From: Terfezia claveryi
Taxonomy: Eukaryota; Ascomycota; Pezizomycetes; Pezizales; Pezizaceae
DNA: 64,000 bases
Reading direction: 5' to 3'
Assembly (NCBI GenBank): GCA_015179025.1
Contig: WHUX01000007.1
Span: 372,001 to 436,000 of the forward strand
The notes beneath the pieces are model-generated. The model worked only from the letters and a program-made list of their open reading frames with translations, did no database searches and had not been told where the DNA came from. The first letter of the stretch is position 1. Every line of letters starts with the position of its first letter. A program made the translations under genes and the position numbers. This document shows, piece by piece, positions 46,238 through 60,371 of the stretch.

Positions 46238-47889
46238 CTAAAGCTCAGCAAGAGCAGCTTTCGCTTTGTCGAAGATAGCCTTGACTTCTCCCTCAACAAT
46301 CCCCTCGAGCTCTTCGAGAAGGGCGCCACTAGAAGCCTTGGTAGTCTTCTCCTCACCCTTGCTTGGGTGGGTATCCTTCCAAATCTCAGAAAGGTTGGCA
46401 GCACCACCACCGTTCCATGCAAGAAGCTTTGGATAGAATTAGCAACTGCTTGAAAAAGACGAGGTCTATTGCGTATACTTACATTACAGGTATCCTCGGG
46501 GATACTGGAAAGCTTATCCGGGGAAGCGATGGCAATCAAGTTCCTCTTCAACTCCTTTGGTGTGAGAGGCTCCACGGCGTACTCGGAATCGGAATCAGGC
46601 TGGAGAGAGAGGAAGTATGCAAGGAGACCGGCAACATGAGGGCTAGCCATAGAAGTGCCGGAAATAGTCTTGACGGCATATTCACTGCCAATCCAGGTGG
46701 ACTGGATGTTGAGTCCAGGCGCGAAAATATCAACACACTTTCCGTAGTTGGAGAAATAGGCACGCTCATCGGCCAAGGTGGAAGCTCCGACAGTGACGGC
46801 ATCAGCGGCAGCAGCGGGAGAGTAGTCACATGCATCGGAATTATCATTTCCAGCAGCAACGGCAAAGTGGAGACCAGCCTGTGATGGGCAATTAGCTTGC
46901 GTCACAAGAAATAAAGCTAGGTAACTTACTCGGACAGCGGCGTTAACAGTCAAGTCCAATGTTTGGGACTTGCCACCACCCAAGGACATGTTGGCAACAG
47001 AGCCCTTGAAATTTTTGTCCTTCTTTGCGACGGTCTTGGTGTGAGCAATAGCAGCCCATTCAACACCCTTAACGACATCGGACATGGTTCCCGAACCGTT
47101 AGATCGAAGAACCTTCACAGCAATGATATGGGCCTTCTTTGCGACACCATATTTCTTTCCAGCAATGGTACCAGAGCAGTGAGTTCCGTGCCCGTTTCCA
47201 TCCTCATCAACGTCTCCTCGAGGAATAGTCTTCCCCCATGAGGCACGACCCTCAAAGTCGATGTGATCGTAGTTAGTACCAGTATCAACGACGTAGGCGT
47301 CCACACCCTCACCACCATTGGCCTGGTGAACGTATTTGTTGAAAGTACCAAATCCAAGGGCGTCACGGTGTGAGATGCGAGCAAGACCCCATGGAGCCGA
47401 ATTCTCAACAACTGGCTCCTTAAGAGCGAACACCTTGGAATCTTTTTCTACAAATGCAACCTAGGTAGGTAAATTAGTATGTGTCAAGACGAGATCAAGG
47501 TAGGTGTTTACATCAGGATGTTTGCGAATCTCCTCAAGCACGCTCTCATCAAAGGTACCGGCGTAGCCGAGAAGCTCACCAGAGATGTTGTATGTGTGCT
47601 TCAATCCATCGGCCGCATCATTAAGCCACTCTGAGCCAGATTTCATTAAAGGAATCTGAGAGCGCTTCTTGAGAGAGGTGGTGTGAAGCTCCTGTACCCA
47701 GCTGTGATGCTTTGTGGCAGCGCTTTCTTTGACGTGGTTCTTGAAGACGACGATGTAGGAGTCTGCAATCTCATGCTCTGCAATCTTTGCAGAAATCAAG
47801 GGAGCGACATCCTGTGGAGCTCTCTCGAAGATGGGGGAGGCGGTAACGAGCGAAATCGAAGAAACGATAAAAGGAATGGAGTACTTCAT
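46238..47889 (-). CDS. Subtilisin-like serine protease, vacuolar PrB/PepC type, 4 exons
   Basis: Exons are 47889-47512, 47460-46930, 46878-46483 and 46426-46238, giving 497 residues. A signal peptide (MKYSIPFIVSSISLVTA) and an inhibitor I9 propeptide with DSYIVVFKNHVKESAATKHH precede the mature enzyme, which begins near residue 145. The triad is intact: D185 (VVDTGTN), H217 (GHGTHCSG) and S379 (SGTSMASPH), with oxyanion N314 (AAGNDN). The SHRDALGFGTFNKY stretch and the charged C-terminal helix after the catalytic domain match fungal vacuolar proteinase B (yeast Prb1, Aspergillus PepC) better than secreted proteinase K types. It would degrade proteins in the vacuole and in autophagy. Introns are 51, 51 and 56 nt; the second is a multiple of three with no stop. 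The family is certain; the vacuolar location is inferred from sequence likeness. Confidence 0.93.
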
Positions 47890-49543
47890 AGTGGCGGGAA
47901 TCTATAGCTTAGATACCAAATTCTGGAGGTTCCTTGTGATAAGAAGTAGATGCAGACTTTTGTTGTTGAGGAAAGGTTGTCAGACGGAGGGAGGCTGGAT
48001 GAGGAGTGAAAGGAAGATGGAGAGATGGGGCGAGGGAAGCTCAAGATAAAGGCACGAACGAAACGTGACTCGGAATGGCTGGGGCGAAGCGCACTAAGCC
48101 TATGAGAGTTCAGGAGCTGCCAGTACCTCTTGGCACTGGACTGGGGATGGGCCCATGCTCCAATATTATTGCAATATTGCCATTGTCATAACCCCATGCT
48201 CAACAACTCGAGCGTTCGATCGACGCCGCGCCTCATCGTGCACAGTGGTACCCCGGGCAGAACGCAGGCAATAGACATGCACAATTCTGTTCAGACAGGC
48301 CTCGCACGCGCTACCAAGATAGGTGAAATCCGGAGTTAAGTTACCTACTCTACTTTGCGAGTGCGAATTCGCGCTCTGCTGTGGTATCCAACGCCGGCGG
48401 CGAGCGGCCGTGCTAGGCAGTTTGGTGAGCAAGGGTCCACAGGCTTTTAGCAAGACAGGAGCTCACGCGGACGCGGGCATATCCACTCATTCATCATTCA
48501 ATAATGTCAAGTACCGGTATGCAGGCAGGCCAGACTACAGGCATGTAGGCATTACCTCTTTATGAGGTGAAGCCATCACAGGGCTCGGCTCGCGGGCCCA
48601 GCGCGCGGGCCTAGCTTTCTTCCCACCTTATCTTCCCATCCGAGATTGCGTATGATTTCCAACGAAACAGGTATCAGCAAGCAGCAAGCTCACTCAGACT
48701 GCGTGCCACCAGACTATCAGACTGTCAGACTGCTCGGTACTCAGAATCCAAGGTCCCCGCCCTTTGCAAGCTCAGAGCTTCATCATGATTAGTTCCGAAA
48801 CCAGGTCCCCTTGGATACAGACCCATTAGTCTCGTGCCGTTTGTTTGAGGCGAAGGTGGGCCGCTCGGGTGCAAGATTACACATCTCGAAACACGTCATT
48901 TCGGACGTAACTCGTGTGCTTGGTGGGAGGGAAGGAAGTAAGTCAACTATGTAAGATGCAACGGCAATGTTAAAGCTTTTGCTGACTTCAATGCTTGATT
49001 CATTGCTGGCAGCTGACATTCTGTTACAGCAAAATACACAAGTCAAGGGAGCCTTCCAAAGGCTATCACTTCAACTACATCTCCAGTAGGTCTGTTGGCT
49101 ATGAAATGCTTGGGTATAAGTAGACAAAGATACAAGAGTAAGCAATCTGTAATTAGAACATGCTGTCCTTAGTGGTACTGTACATACTAAGTACCAGTAC
49201 AGTACGTCTATACTCAAGTTAGTCTGGTTAACTCAAGAATCTGATCATGATCCCCGCTTGGCGGCCTCTGCAATTGTATACACTGCAACTTGTCTTCTGA
49301 GAAGCTCCAGACTCAGCCTCAGAGTTGGACTTGGGATATATTACTGTTGAAGTGGGGGAATGAACCATAGGCCGAAAACCGACGATTCGCTATTGGTAAG
49401 TTCGAGCTCAGGTTCTACGACACTCCATTTTCTTCCGTTCTCGAGCACAGTTGTGGTATGGTCCCAGGCACCACCCCACCACACCCTACATTGCCCATGC
49501 TCTAAGCCCTACAATTAAATTATTGCCTGCTTTTTCAGTCATA
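47890..49543. other. Divergent promoter region
   Basis: About 1.65 kb between the starts of the protease (minus) and the BEACH gene (plus), so both promoters lie here. It contains three copies or near copies of the dispersed word (48529, 48702-48719, 49219-49230). A string of GTAC-rich short palindromes (TACTAAGTACCAGTACAGTAC) lies around 49187-49207. No gene is supported. Confidence 0.45.
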
Positions 49544-52500
49544 ATGGCGTCCTCACCCAGGCGGCGTCGCCAGTCTTCCTCGGCATCTTACAAACCCCAA
49601 TTGTCCGCTGAAATCATCCCGCTGCTCGAGTCCCTTGAATCCTCAGCAAGTGACCCAGATCTTCTGGTACGCCTACAATGCTTATCGCTGCTGCGGAGGG
49701 TGCTTGTCGACTCCCCCGCCGCCAAAGGTATGACTATCGACCGTAGGGTGTTTCGCAATGTACACGAAAACTAATGGGCGGAGGGCTATGTAACAGATAC
49801 CTTTCGAAGCCTTCGAGGCTTCACATATCTTATAGATGCTTTGAACAGCCTCGCTGGTTACTATGATGAAAGGGAAAGAAGTGAAGAGGAGAGAAGCTGC
49901 TTTATAGAATTGATAAAATGTCTATTTGGCGTTATCTCAGAAGCATTGTTGGGTCACATTGGGAATAAGAGATTCTTCTCGCGGAAGGTTGGATGGGACG
50001 CTCTACAACTGGGCTTAGCTGCCACAGGAATACCTGTGACAGCTAGGGACCAACTGTTTGGGATTTTATTATCCTTTGCAATGGATGATGCCACCTTATC
50101 TGGATTCCTACAACAAGTGAGGAGGGGAATGCCATCAAAGAAGGAAGAGAGGCTGGGCCATATTCGGGCGAGAGTGCGGAGTCTTTTTAGTAGCAAGGAT
50201 ATAATTCATATTCCTGAAGTGGTTCCAATAATTCTGGACTTCCAGATTGCGTTGCCAAATGATGACGACTCGGAAACAATTTCGGCTGCCGTACTCCACT
50301 CGATCGCAGTGATTGCCTCTACCAGCAAGTTCAACCAGGTAGCCATTCATGGCACCGGAGTTTTGAGTACCATAATACCACGTCTATGGAATACGAGTAT
50401 ATCACAGGTCGAAAGGAGCGTTCTGTTAGATTTGGCATGGCGTTTGATTGAGGTCGGCGTTAATGGGTTAGAAGATGCAAAGTATCTCTACCGGAATGCA
50501 ATGGACAACGATGCAGTGGCTACTTTCCTTTTGGAAGCAATAAAAGCATCACACCAGCCTCCACATATTCAGTTTGACCTCTCTCGTCACGGATATTCTT
50601 CAATGGAGCTTCCATCCCTCGGACGAACATTCCCCCCTACGTCGTCGAGCGGGTATACATTCACGTCTTGGATCTGCATTGACCAATTTGACAGCACAGT
50701 CCACACAACAATATTTGGAATATTCGAAGCAACGCAAAAATGCTTCGTATTAGCCTATATAGAACAGGACACACGGAAGTTTATCTTACAAACTTCCGTA
50801 GCGGCACCAAGAGCGAGTGTTCGTTTTAAGTCGGTTGTGTTCGAGCCTGGGGGATGGTACCATATAGGTCTGGCTCACAGAAGAGGCCGGGGGCTAACTG
50901 CAGCAAAGGCAGCTTTATATATCGATGGAGAGTTTGTGGAACAAGTGAAATGCCCATATCCTCAGTCTCCTCCTACTGAAAGTCAACCAGTTCAGTTATT
51001 CCTTGGAACTCCTAGCCAATTGTCACCTCGCGTAGGGCCAGGTTTGGTTGCATCGAAATGGAGTCTGGGTACTGCACATCTTTTCGATGATATACTTTCT
51101 GATGACCTTATTGCAGTTCACTATCGACTGGGTCCACGGTATTATGGAAATTTCCAGGACTGTCTTGGTAGCTTTCAAACATACGAAGCCAGCGCATCGT
51201 TGAATATGCGAAATGAACTTATGCACCCCGGAAAAGAGGAGAAATCAGACATCATTTCCGCAATACGACACAAGGCCTCAGGGATACTTCCAGAGGCTAG
51301 GGTAGTCCTCAGCATAAGCGCTACCTCTGTTCTAGATGATAATAACCAAAATGGCATTGATGAAGGTCAGTTGGTAAAGTCACTGTCGAAGAAGGCGGGT
51401 ATAGTATTGCAAGCATGGGTAAGATCAGGCGCTGTGGCAATAAATGGTGCGGTTCCCTCTATAAATGAAGCGCTCACTGCTCCACATGGAGTAGCTGTCA
51501 TGACGGGGGAACCCATTGTGGTAGTTCCTCAATCTCTGGACGACGCGGCTTGGAGGATTGGTGGATGTGCTGCAGTGGGCTTGAAAATGGTGGAAATGGC
51601 AAAAACTCCAAGACAGGTCTGTAGGGCTGTAGAGATATTGTTTGAAATGGTCAAGACAAACTGGAGGAACAGTGAAGCCATGGAGAAAGACAATGGCTTT
51701 GGGATATTGGCCAACTTACTCCGGAATAAGGAAGCTCGCGGGGTGGTAGGAGAAGACTTGCTCAGACTGGTGCTGACATTCGTGGGCTACAATTACGAAG
51801 TTCCTGAGTGAGTCGGTATTGACAGCCTATGTAAACAATCACTGACACATCTATGGTGAAGGGAATCAATTATTATCAACCCCTTGGCTTATAGGATCCT
51901 ACTTGTCGATTTCGAAATGTGGAGAAAAGCAGATCCAGAGACACAAAAGAAATATTTTGCACAGTTTGTCACATTCGGGCAGGGGAGCAAATATCATCAC
52001 TTCAACTCAAAGCGTCTATATAGGATGAGTGGGTTTTTCTCTTCACTAATAATACTGTCTCTGCTAATGTCTTGATAAAGGAATTGTAAAGAAATTACTT
52101 CTTGCACTGAAGGGCGAGATTTTCAGTGTTGATATCTTACCAGATTTCATGGTCGCCTTTAAGGCTCTTGTGAAGACGAACATGTCAGCTGACGCGCTAA
52201 GATCGTTGTCACTTTTCATCACATACTCTCTTCACAAATACTGTCCTACACGACCGTTGAAGGTCAGAAAGAGCAACATTCAACTGAAACGGCAGGCAGC
52301 ACTCGACGCCTCAATTTCTTCACCTCGATACGGAGGGGATATAAAAAGTGATGACGCTTCAAAGCAACGTATCGGCATAATGGTGCTAAGGATGTATGCG
52401 GAGCTATTGTGCGATGATGATCCAAGTGCTGTGAACATAAAGAAATTCGCAAGAACTGTTACGAACAAGGTATTACTTATATTTACTCCCATTCTTGGTA

Positions 52501-55500
52501 GACATTTCTGATGTGCCTTCTTCTAGTGGTTGCTGTATCTTCTTGCCGAAAATGATGCAGAGGTTGTGGTTCTTGGGGCTAAGATACTATCACGACTACT
52601 TGTAATTCATGGGTACAGCTATGTCAACAAATTCGCCACCAAAACCGGTGGATTCATAATCATGAAGCAGCGGCTGAAGCGGTGGTGGCATGTTCCTGGT
52701 CTATGGCCGATTGTCTTTTGCATGTTATTTGGTGTCGATGTTGCTAAGACTGACCTTGAACGACCACTGGATCTTTTCCATCTAGTTGAAACATTCCGCA
52801 AAGATGGAAAGGCATTAGTTGGCTATCCTGATATATTTGCCGTCATTGCGGGAATGTTGAAGAGCGGCTTGGGGGTTATAGTTACCACGCAAGGGGAGCG
52901 CAAAACGCAGGATTTTCAAAGAGGAGAAATGCATCTATCAACCGAGTCTAAAGGCAGGGCAAGGTCGCAGTCTGTAACTGAACAGTTACTATCTTCTGGT
53001 GAGTATTTCCTAGTGGCTGACTATGACTCTCGCTTACCCTCAGAAGTCCCAGGGCAAACCTCTGAACAACGGTTAGGTGAGCTAGCAAAGTTGCTCCAGA
53101 CAGTAATCCAGTTCCTTGAAGATATGCATACGAAATGCCCTACCTTCAGGGATTTCTGCGCAACCTCCAACTTCCTTCAGGATATTTTTGGCGTCTTATT
53201 TCCAGTGATTGTTAGCTCCGATGCAGTCAGTGCAGAGACCGAGTTACGAGCACGAGATTCAGCGCTCACGTTCGACGGTGGCGACGTAGTGATTAAGTCG
53301 TTATCAATGGTGCCAACTATCGCACCTCCAATAGTACGGACTGTGACTATACAAGATTCAGAAGGACAACTTAGCTCCTCGAGTTCATCTAGACAATCTA
53401 CTCTGCGCAGGGCATCTTCCTTCGTCCTCGTTACTTCTGAGCCAACTGCATTCTCGCCATCTTCGGCAAGACTTACGTCCACTCTCACCTTTCCAGCTTT
53501 CAAAGTTGCCAATATCACAATAACAAATGTTGTTGTAGAGAGCTTACTCGAGTTGATTGTGGCAGTTTTTGTCGATCAGGTGATGGAGAGGAGAGAATTT
53601 TCAGGATTTGAATTGTTTACCAAGGTATTCAAAAGCCCCTTCAGCTAGGAACTGTTTTCACATGCGTGCGAAATGTTTACAAGGTTGCAGATACCGCCTG
53701 GTTTTCAGGAGCATCAAATCTTCTTCGAATCATACTTATTGAGAAATACCTTGTCTCATCTCAGTAACATGATCTCCCTTAATATACAATTGCTTTGCGA
53801 GCCGCGGGTATTGACAAATATTGGCCGATACATGGTGCACATGACAGACTCGGTATACGAAGGTTCGTCTTATATCATTTACTCAAAGAGAGTTGCCACT
53901 GAACGTACTATAGGGTGGTTCTTAAGTGGTGCCGAGCCTCTTTTGGACTTCGTGGGAATGATGCTTGAATACCTTCAGCGTCCAGATATTGCTAAACAAA
54001 AGAGTGTTCGTCTATGCACCCAGACTTTGACAACTTTACGGGCCACAGTAGGCAGATTAGTTTTGTTTAGGCTTTCTGAGCTTGACGACTTGGCCGCAGA
54101 ATCCAAGCAGATCATTGGTTTTCTCCAGAAAATCATGTATTGGCAGGCTATCATTCTATCCCCTGAGAATAACGAAGGGGAGTTTACCAGGCTCATATGC
54201 TATTTATTATACTCACGTTTAATCGATGATCAGCACAATATAAGACTTGCTGCTGCAGATGTAGGTGTTACCCTGAATCTACCATTGGTATTTTCCTTAG
54301 TTAACAAGCAAATAGATTATGCGCATAGTCCTCGTCCAGAAACCCATCGAGACATCGGTTATACTAAACCAGGCAAAGAGTGTCGACCACAAATTAGTCT
54401 CATCTGGTTTTCAGAAATTGATGGAGCTGGTGTGTAAACCATCAGTTGTATTGGAGTTGTCTGGACTAATCCATTTTAGGACAATGACACTTTTTTGGAC
54501 TGGACCGATGACCATAGAAAGGAATTAGATGAACTTTTCTTTGGTGCCCTGAGTAAATCCTGGGAAAACTTCGTTGTGGAGCAAAACAGAAAATGCGAAG
54601 AAAGTGGGAGGTATCGCATACTTCGGCGCAAGGAGAAGTTGAAGCAATGGATTTCGGAAGACATAAACAGCGAAGATATCTACAACCGCCATAGTCAAGC
54701 GTCGCATCACTGGATAGCAAACATATATGCAGCTGAGCACCTCAAGCACCAGAGGGCAAACCAAGACCAGCAGGACAAATTGAACTTCGTTGTATCATTA
54801 TGGTCAAAACTTGAGGTAGATCTCACCCGCCCTTGTGGTCTCCTTGACCAAGGGGAGGAAGTGAAGTGGAGACTAGACTTGACAGAAGGGCGAAGTCGAA
54901 TGAGGAAACGGATGCTTCCGGATGCAAGCTCACACCTACAGAATTACCAGCCTAAGCGCCGACTGATAGATGGGAACAACACGGCCTTCTGTTCGAATAA
55001 ACTGCATACCCTCTCTGTGGGTGACGACGAAATAAGCATTATTACCGCCAGAGAAGCTGACGGGGACTTGCCTGAGCAAGCTGGGAGCAACACAGCGAGG
55101 GACGGCGGGGACGATGGGTTTGATGACGACTTTGAGTTAGTGGAGGATCCACGCGGTGATGATGAGGATGGATATGAGGACAAGAACAGAAAAGTCATGC
55201 GGAGCATTCAACACGGAGACGTTGTTGAGGACGTATACAACGTGTCAAGACTTGTTGGGCTTAACCCCTGTGAAGGCCTCTTGATTTTAGGAAAAAATTG
55301 TTTATACCTGATTGATAACTTCTTCCAGCGGATGGATGGAGAGATTGTTAATGTTTGGCAAGCCCCCAAAGATGAAAGAGATCAGTACTTGCAGCTCATT
55401 GCTGGGCGTGAAGCGGAGCACGCGAAGGCGACAATCGACACCGACCATGAAACTCGCCATTGGCTGTTTGAGGATCTTACTAGTATCAGTAAACGACGCT

Positions 55501-57734
55501 TTCTTTTCCGCGACGTAGCTCTGGAACTGTTCTTCACAGATGGAAGGAGTTACCTACTGACCACTATGTCAGTAAAGGACCGGGACTTGATTCACTCGAG
55601 GCTCACAGCAAAGGCCACGAATGCCAGTGCTAATCCAGTTTCACCTCACATGGAAGATGCATGGCGAGTAGAGTCACTGAAGACACAGGACCATCCTGCC
55701 ACCAACTTTGGTTTAAAGATTGCCAATGTGTTTAATGCAAGTGGCTCACCAAATCCAGTAACGAAGAAATGGCTACGCGGCGAGATTTCAAATTTCCATT
55801 ACCTCATGCTGGTTAATACAATGGCTGGCCGGACTTTCAACGATCTCACCCAGTATCCTGTATTCCCTTGGGTGCTTGCCGACTATACAAGTGAGGAACT
55901 GGATCTCAATAGTCCAAAGACATTTAGAGATTTCTCCAAGCCCATGGGTTGCCAGACCGCTGAGAGGCAACGTGACTTCCGGGAAAGATATCGATCTTTT
56001 GAGGAGCTTGGGGATGCTGCTATTGTGCCTTTCCACTATGGAACCCACTACTCCTCTGCTATGATTGTCTGCTCTTACCTCATTAGGCTGCAGCCGTTTG
56101 TGGAGTCATACCTGCTACTTCAGGGAGGCCAATTTGACCATGCTGATCGGCTATTTTACTCCATCGAGAAGGCTTGGAAGTCAGCCGCGCAGGAAAACAT
56201 GACTGATGTCAGGGAGCTGGTTCCGGAATTCTTTTACCTTCCCGAATTTTTGGTGAATTCTAATTCTTACAATTTTGGTGTCAAGCAAGGTACCGAGGAG
56301 GTCATTGATAATGTGATACTGCCAGCATGGGCGAAAGGGGATCCGAAAATCTTCATTCAGAAACATAGGGAAGCTCTCGAAAGCCCGTATGTGAGCCAGC
56401 ACCTACATGAGTGGATAGACCTGATATTTGGTTACAAGCAACGTGGAGATGCAGCAGTGGAAGCTACGAATGTGTTTCACCATCTGTCGTACCATGGAGC
56501 TATTGACCTTGATGCCATAAGTGACCCTGTGGAACGCGTGGCGAGCATTGGAATCATTCATAATTTTGGGCAGACACCTCATCAGGTATTCACACGGCCA
56601 CACCCAAAGAGAGAGGATCTAAGTCACAGAACACCTAGATTGGATGTCGCAGTGGAGAGTCTAATACGGCTCCCATTCCCAGTCCTGGAAAACGGTGAAA
56701 GAGTGCAATCTCTGGTCTACTCTCAGAAGACCGAACGGATCATTGCCTCCTCTGGTTTCCGTCTCACAGTTCCTCCGAAGCATGATAAATACATGGAATG
56801 GGGTTTCACAGATGCCAGTGTGAGGTTCTATCACGCCGAGACTAAGAAATTGTGTGGACATTTTGAACATGTTCATCAAGGGCAAGTCTCCGGTGCCGTC
56901 TTCGCTGATGCTAGAACACTCATCACAGCGGGAGTAGATGGTACAATTTCTGTCTGGCAACTGACAGTTACATCTAAAACTGTTGACCTTCAACCCAAAA
57001 TGTGCCTCTTTGGGCATACATCTTCGGTCAACATGATGGCTGTTTCAAGGAGTTTTACAACGTTAGTTTCTGCATCAAATGAACATGTTTTGGTGTGGGA
57101 TCTTAACCGCCTACGCTTCGTACGTCGATTAACTCGCGCTAGGGGCCCCATACAGTGTATGGCTGTCAATGATATATCAGGTGACATTATGCTATGTTCT
57201 GGAGCAGACGTTCAGCTGTTTACCCTAAATGGGGACTTAATATTGTCACAAAATGTCTGTGATGCCATGGACGATGCGCTGGTTTCTTGCGCATTCTATG
57301 AAGGTGCTGGCAATGAGTGGTTAGAGAAGGAGTTGGTATTGACAGGCCATAGGCGGGGTATAGTAAAGGTCTCAAATATTGGTCTAAGCCCCTGTTTGTT
57401 CGCGTAATACTAACTGCTTTTATATCTAGATCTGGCAAAAGACAATTTCTAACCTCACATCCTCTTCCAACAAGTTTTGCCTCACCCTGCTCAAGACATT
57501 ACAGCACATCAATCAGTTCCAGAGTGATCTGAGTGTCGTACAAACATCGATAACGGCAATATTGCCAATGGTGGGTGCGATATATACTGGGGATGATGTA
57601 GGTAGAGTGGTGAGTATAGATACTTAAGTAAAACTCAGGATGAACAATTGTGCTAATGAGGGGCACAGTATGAGTGGGATTGCCAGGCTATTGACCGGAA
57701 TTCGAAAGGGACGGCAGGATGGGTTGGGAGGTGA
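49544..57734 (+). CDS. BPH1: BEACH-domain/WD40 protein (BPH1 / Beige family), 10 exons
   Basis: Exons are 49544-49727, 49797-51807, 51895-52028, 52081-52469, 52527-53624, 53691-54260, 54316-54429, 54480-57368, 57430-57609 and 57669-57734, giving 2,544 residues with all phases matching. Architecture: armadillo-like N-terminal helices; a concanavalin A/laminin-G-like domain near 345-475 (GYTFTSWICI, then GGWYHIGLAHRR); a long helical middle; a PH-like domain near 1745-1860; the BEACH domain near 1900-2195 (KKWLRGEISNFHYLMLVNTMAGRT, VFPWVLADY, VPFHYGTHYSS, PEFFYLPEFLVNSN); and C-terminal WD40 repeats near 2240-2544. BEACH proteins such as yeast Bph1 and Dictyostelium LvsA act in membrane traffic, vacuole/lysosome function and cell-wall sorting. 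ATG 49544 is the first in a clean frame; an upstream in-frame extension exists but lacks charge pattern or support. The final exon ends VGR and a stop. Confidence 0.93.
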
Positions 57735-60371
57735 GAGTGATGGAGAATAGATTTTGGCTCGGGAAGGGATTGTGTTAATTTGTGCATGGTATTTATGCTG
57801 GTTCTGTGTTTATACAGCTACATCCTTCGAGTAGTAGTTTTCTGTCCATTCCAATAATGCGGGTGAGGGCGTATCAAGGCAAATCTTACATATGACATGT
57901 CCCGTGATCGATTGCAAGTCGCGGCTATCCATCCCCTGGCAGTTACCGCCAGACCTGGGCGCGAGACGATTGAGTTAGTGATGTTTTTGTTTGATAGCTA
58001 CACAATGTAAAATCCTATAGGAAATAGAACACGAATTTTGTATGACTTCAGTCAGAGTAGGAAAATCACCTTACAGGTGGAAGAGTTGAAGGGTGATCAT
58101 GTGGTTGAGGGTTGAGGCTTGAGGTTCTCGCAACAATGCCACGCACATGTTTTGTGATGCGGTCCTGTCCTCGTGGCCTTCCCAGGCAATCTTTGGTATT
58201 GTTTTAACCACTCCTACAATGTCTGAACATCAAAACCCACAGCGAACTAAATGCCCATCGTAGGGGGACAAGGCCCCACCAGAGCCTGAAGGAACTTGGG
58301 CTGCTTCTACGTACACTGCTGGATGTGTATTTTATCCTATGTACTTTTTGTCTGAAAGAGCCACCGCGACCTGACAACCGCTGGGACCTCTGACCTGTCC
58401 ATACGAGGTTGATTTTCCCCTATGAACAACGTGCAGCAGGCCCAAGAAGGCAGTGACTAAATTATTGGGTTTAGCTCTAGCTTTTGTGGAATAAAAAGCA
58501 AAGAGAAACCAGAAAGCAAATATCACTAGTCTCAGGACACACCTGGGGCAACGATATCACTTGTTTCAAAAGGCCCGTTGGGAATTCGGTGGACTGAAAA
58601 TCGTCAGAGGAAACTTACATAAAGAGCTTGTGATGATCTGCCTTATTTCATGCAAAGGAGATTTTGCTAATATACTTCGTTCTTGGACATGAATTCAAAA
58701 GTCTACAATCATAGTACCATTTATGGTACTTCCCTCCAGCTGGTATCTCCATTAATCGGTACACCTTATATGTAGCCTGTTTCTTAGATTAAAAGGTCAA
58801 TAAATACGGCCTTTGGCTGTGTATGAAATCTCTGTGGACAACACACTGCCTGGCGGTAAAGTTGCAATTGTAAATGCAGTGGTGTTTGTCTAGATAAAGT
58901 TCTCCAGCTTCGATATGGCCTGCGTGGGAAGTCGTACAGAAAGCGTAGTGGAGTTGGGGTAGGCCTAAGGAGGTAAAAACATTTTCCACGTAATTATGTC
59001 GAAAATTTAGTAATCAGGAAATCCAGATCCCTTGAATAAACCTACCAGGGGAAGAACATTCAGCCTCATAAACTGTAGGAGCCCTGACTTGTATGCCTTG
59101 GTTGAGGCCGTAGGACTGCATGTGCCTATATGATTCCTTTCTTAACTAGTGGTTCCTAGGGTATATCCAAAGCAACAGGTAGTTGGGAGCTTGAAACGGG
59201 AGCCATTTCAAGTTTGCTGGAGCAGGTGCTACACCTAAAGGACTTGCCCTTCGTTAGAGGCTCGATAGTCTCCCATCCCGGTGAAGTACAGTATTAGGTT
59301 GCCGGGTGTGATGCTCTTTCACAGGAGCTGGAATTATTCGATGTGGTGCTAGAGGGCCGGTTGGACGCCAGGCTGTTATCCCTCCAACACCAGGATCGTG
59401 AACGGTTGACTCCGTGGCTGCAAAGAACTGAGTGGCTTAGCTTAGTTTATCTCTTCCTAATAGCTAGAACTCAGTAATTGAGTAAAGTTCATATGATCAC
59501 GTTAGGGAAGCTGCTCCAGTTACATCTTCCCAAGAATCTCCCACCTTATTCGTAGTCGACTTGTTTGGTTGCGGGTTGCGTTAGCCCCGTACTCCTCTAC
59601 GACCGGAGTGCGGTAAACTGTTTTATCTTTTAAGAATTGCAGTGGTGAGTGTTTAGACGAACAGCCTCTTTATCATCATCTTCTCCCCTTCCACCTCCGG
59701 CAGTGATGCCACGCAAAAATGGAGATGCTGATAACAAATATAAGTTAGCTGTGGCTATAGGCCCTGACGGCTACAGCCGAGAGCCAAGGATTGCCACTAG
59801 GAAAGTTTGTTATTTTTGGTAAGAAAATGGTTCATTGAGATCTCGGACCTTGGATCACCGCAAAAACAAAGAAGCTTTACGTGTGAAAGAGCCAGGTTAA
59901 GGTGGTGCGCGAGGATGGATAGAGCAGTTGGCCTACCATTTATGTGTATTAATTAAATGGTAAGGATAATTATTAGCTTATGGTTACCCTGAGTTGAGCC
60001 TACCAACATGTTCCTGAAATGTTTACCTTCCAGTAATGCCTGTAGATTGCATCCAACACTAGTATAGCGATTCCCATACCATGATTATTTTCGCTATTTA
60101 TGAATCGAAACCAACATCTTCTCACTCACACTCTCAAGCACCAACTATATCCAAACCCAAACACACAAGCGGAGACCCCACCCCCAACAACGCAAAAATA
60201 AATAAATAAAAAATTCTGATCCAAATTTGAAGCCAAAAAAATGGTACGCACATACAGAGGGGAGGCGACGTCAACTGCCAGCCTATGGAGGAGGGCCGGG
60301 AGATAAGCAACGTATTAAACAAAACAAGCCAAACCAATCTCCTAGACTGCAACAAATCTCGTTACCCCACT
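57735..60371. other. Gene-free region between converging genes, 2.6 kb
   Basis: This lies between the 3' ends of the BEACH and ALY genes. All open frames are short and without motifs. I looked for tRNA-like A and B boxes and saw no convincing pair. No exact copy of the dispersed word was seen here. Confidence 0.4.
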
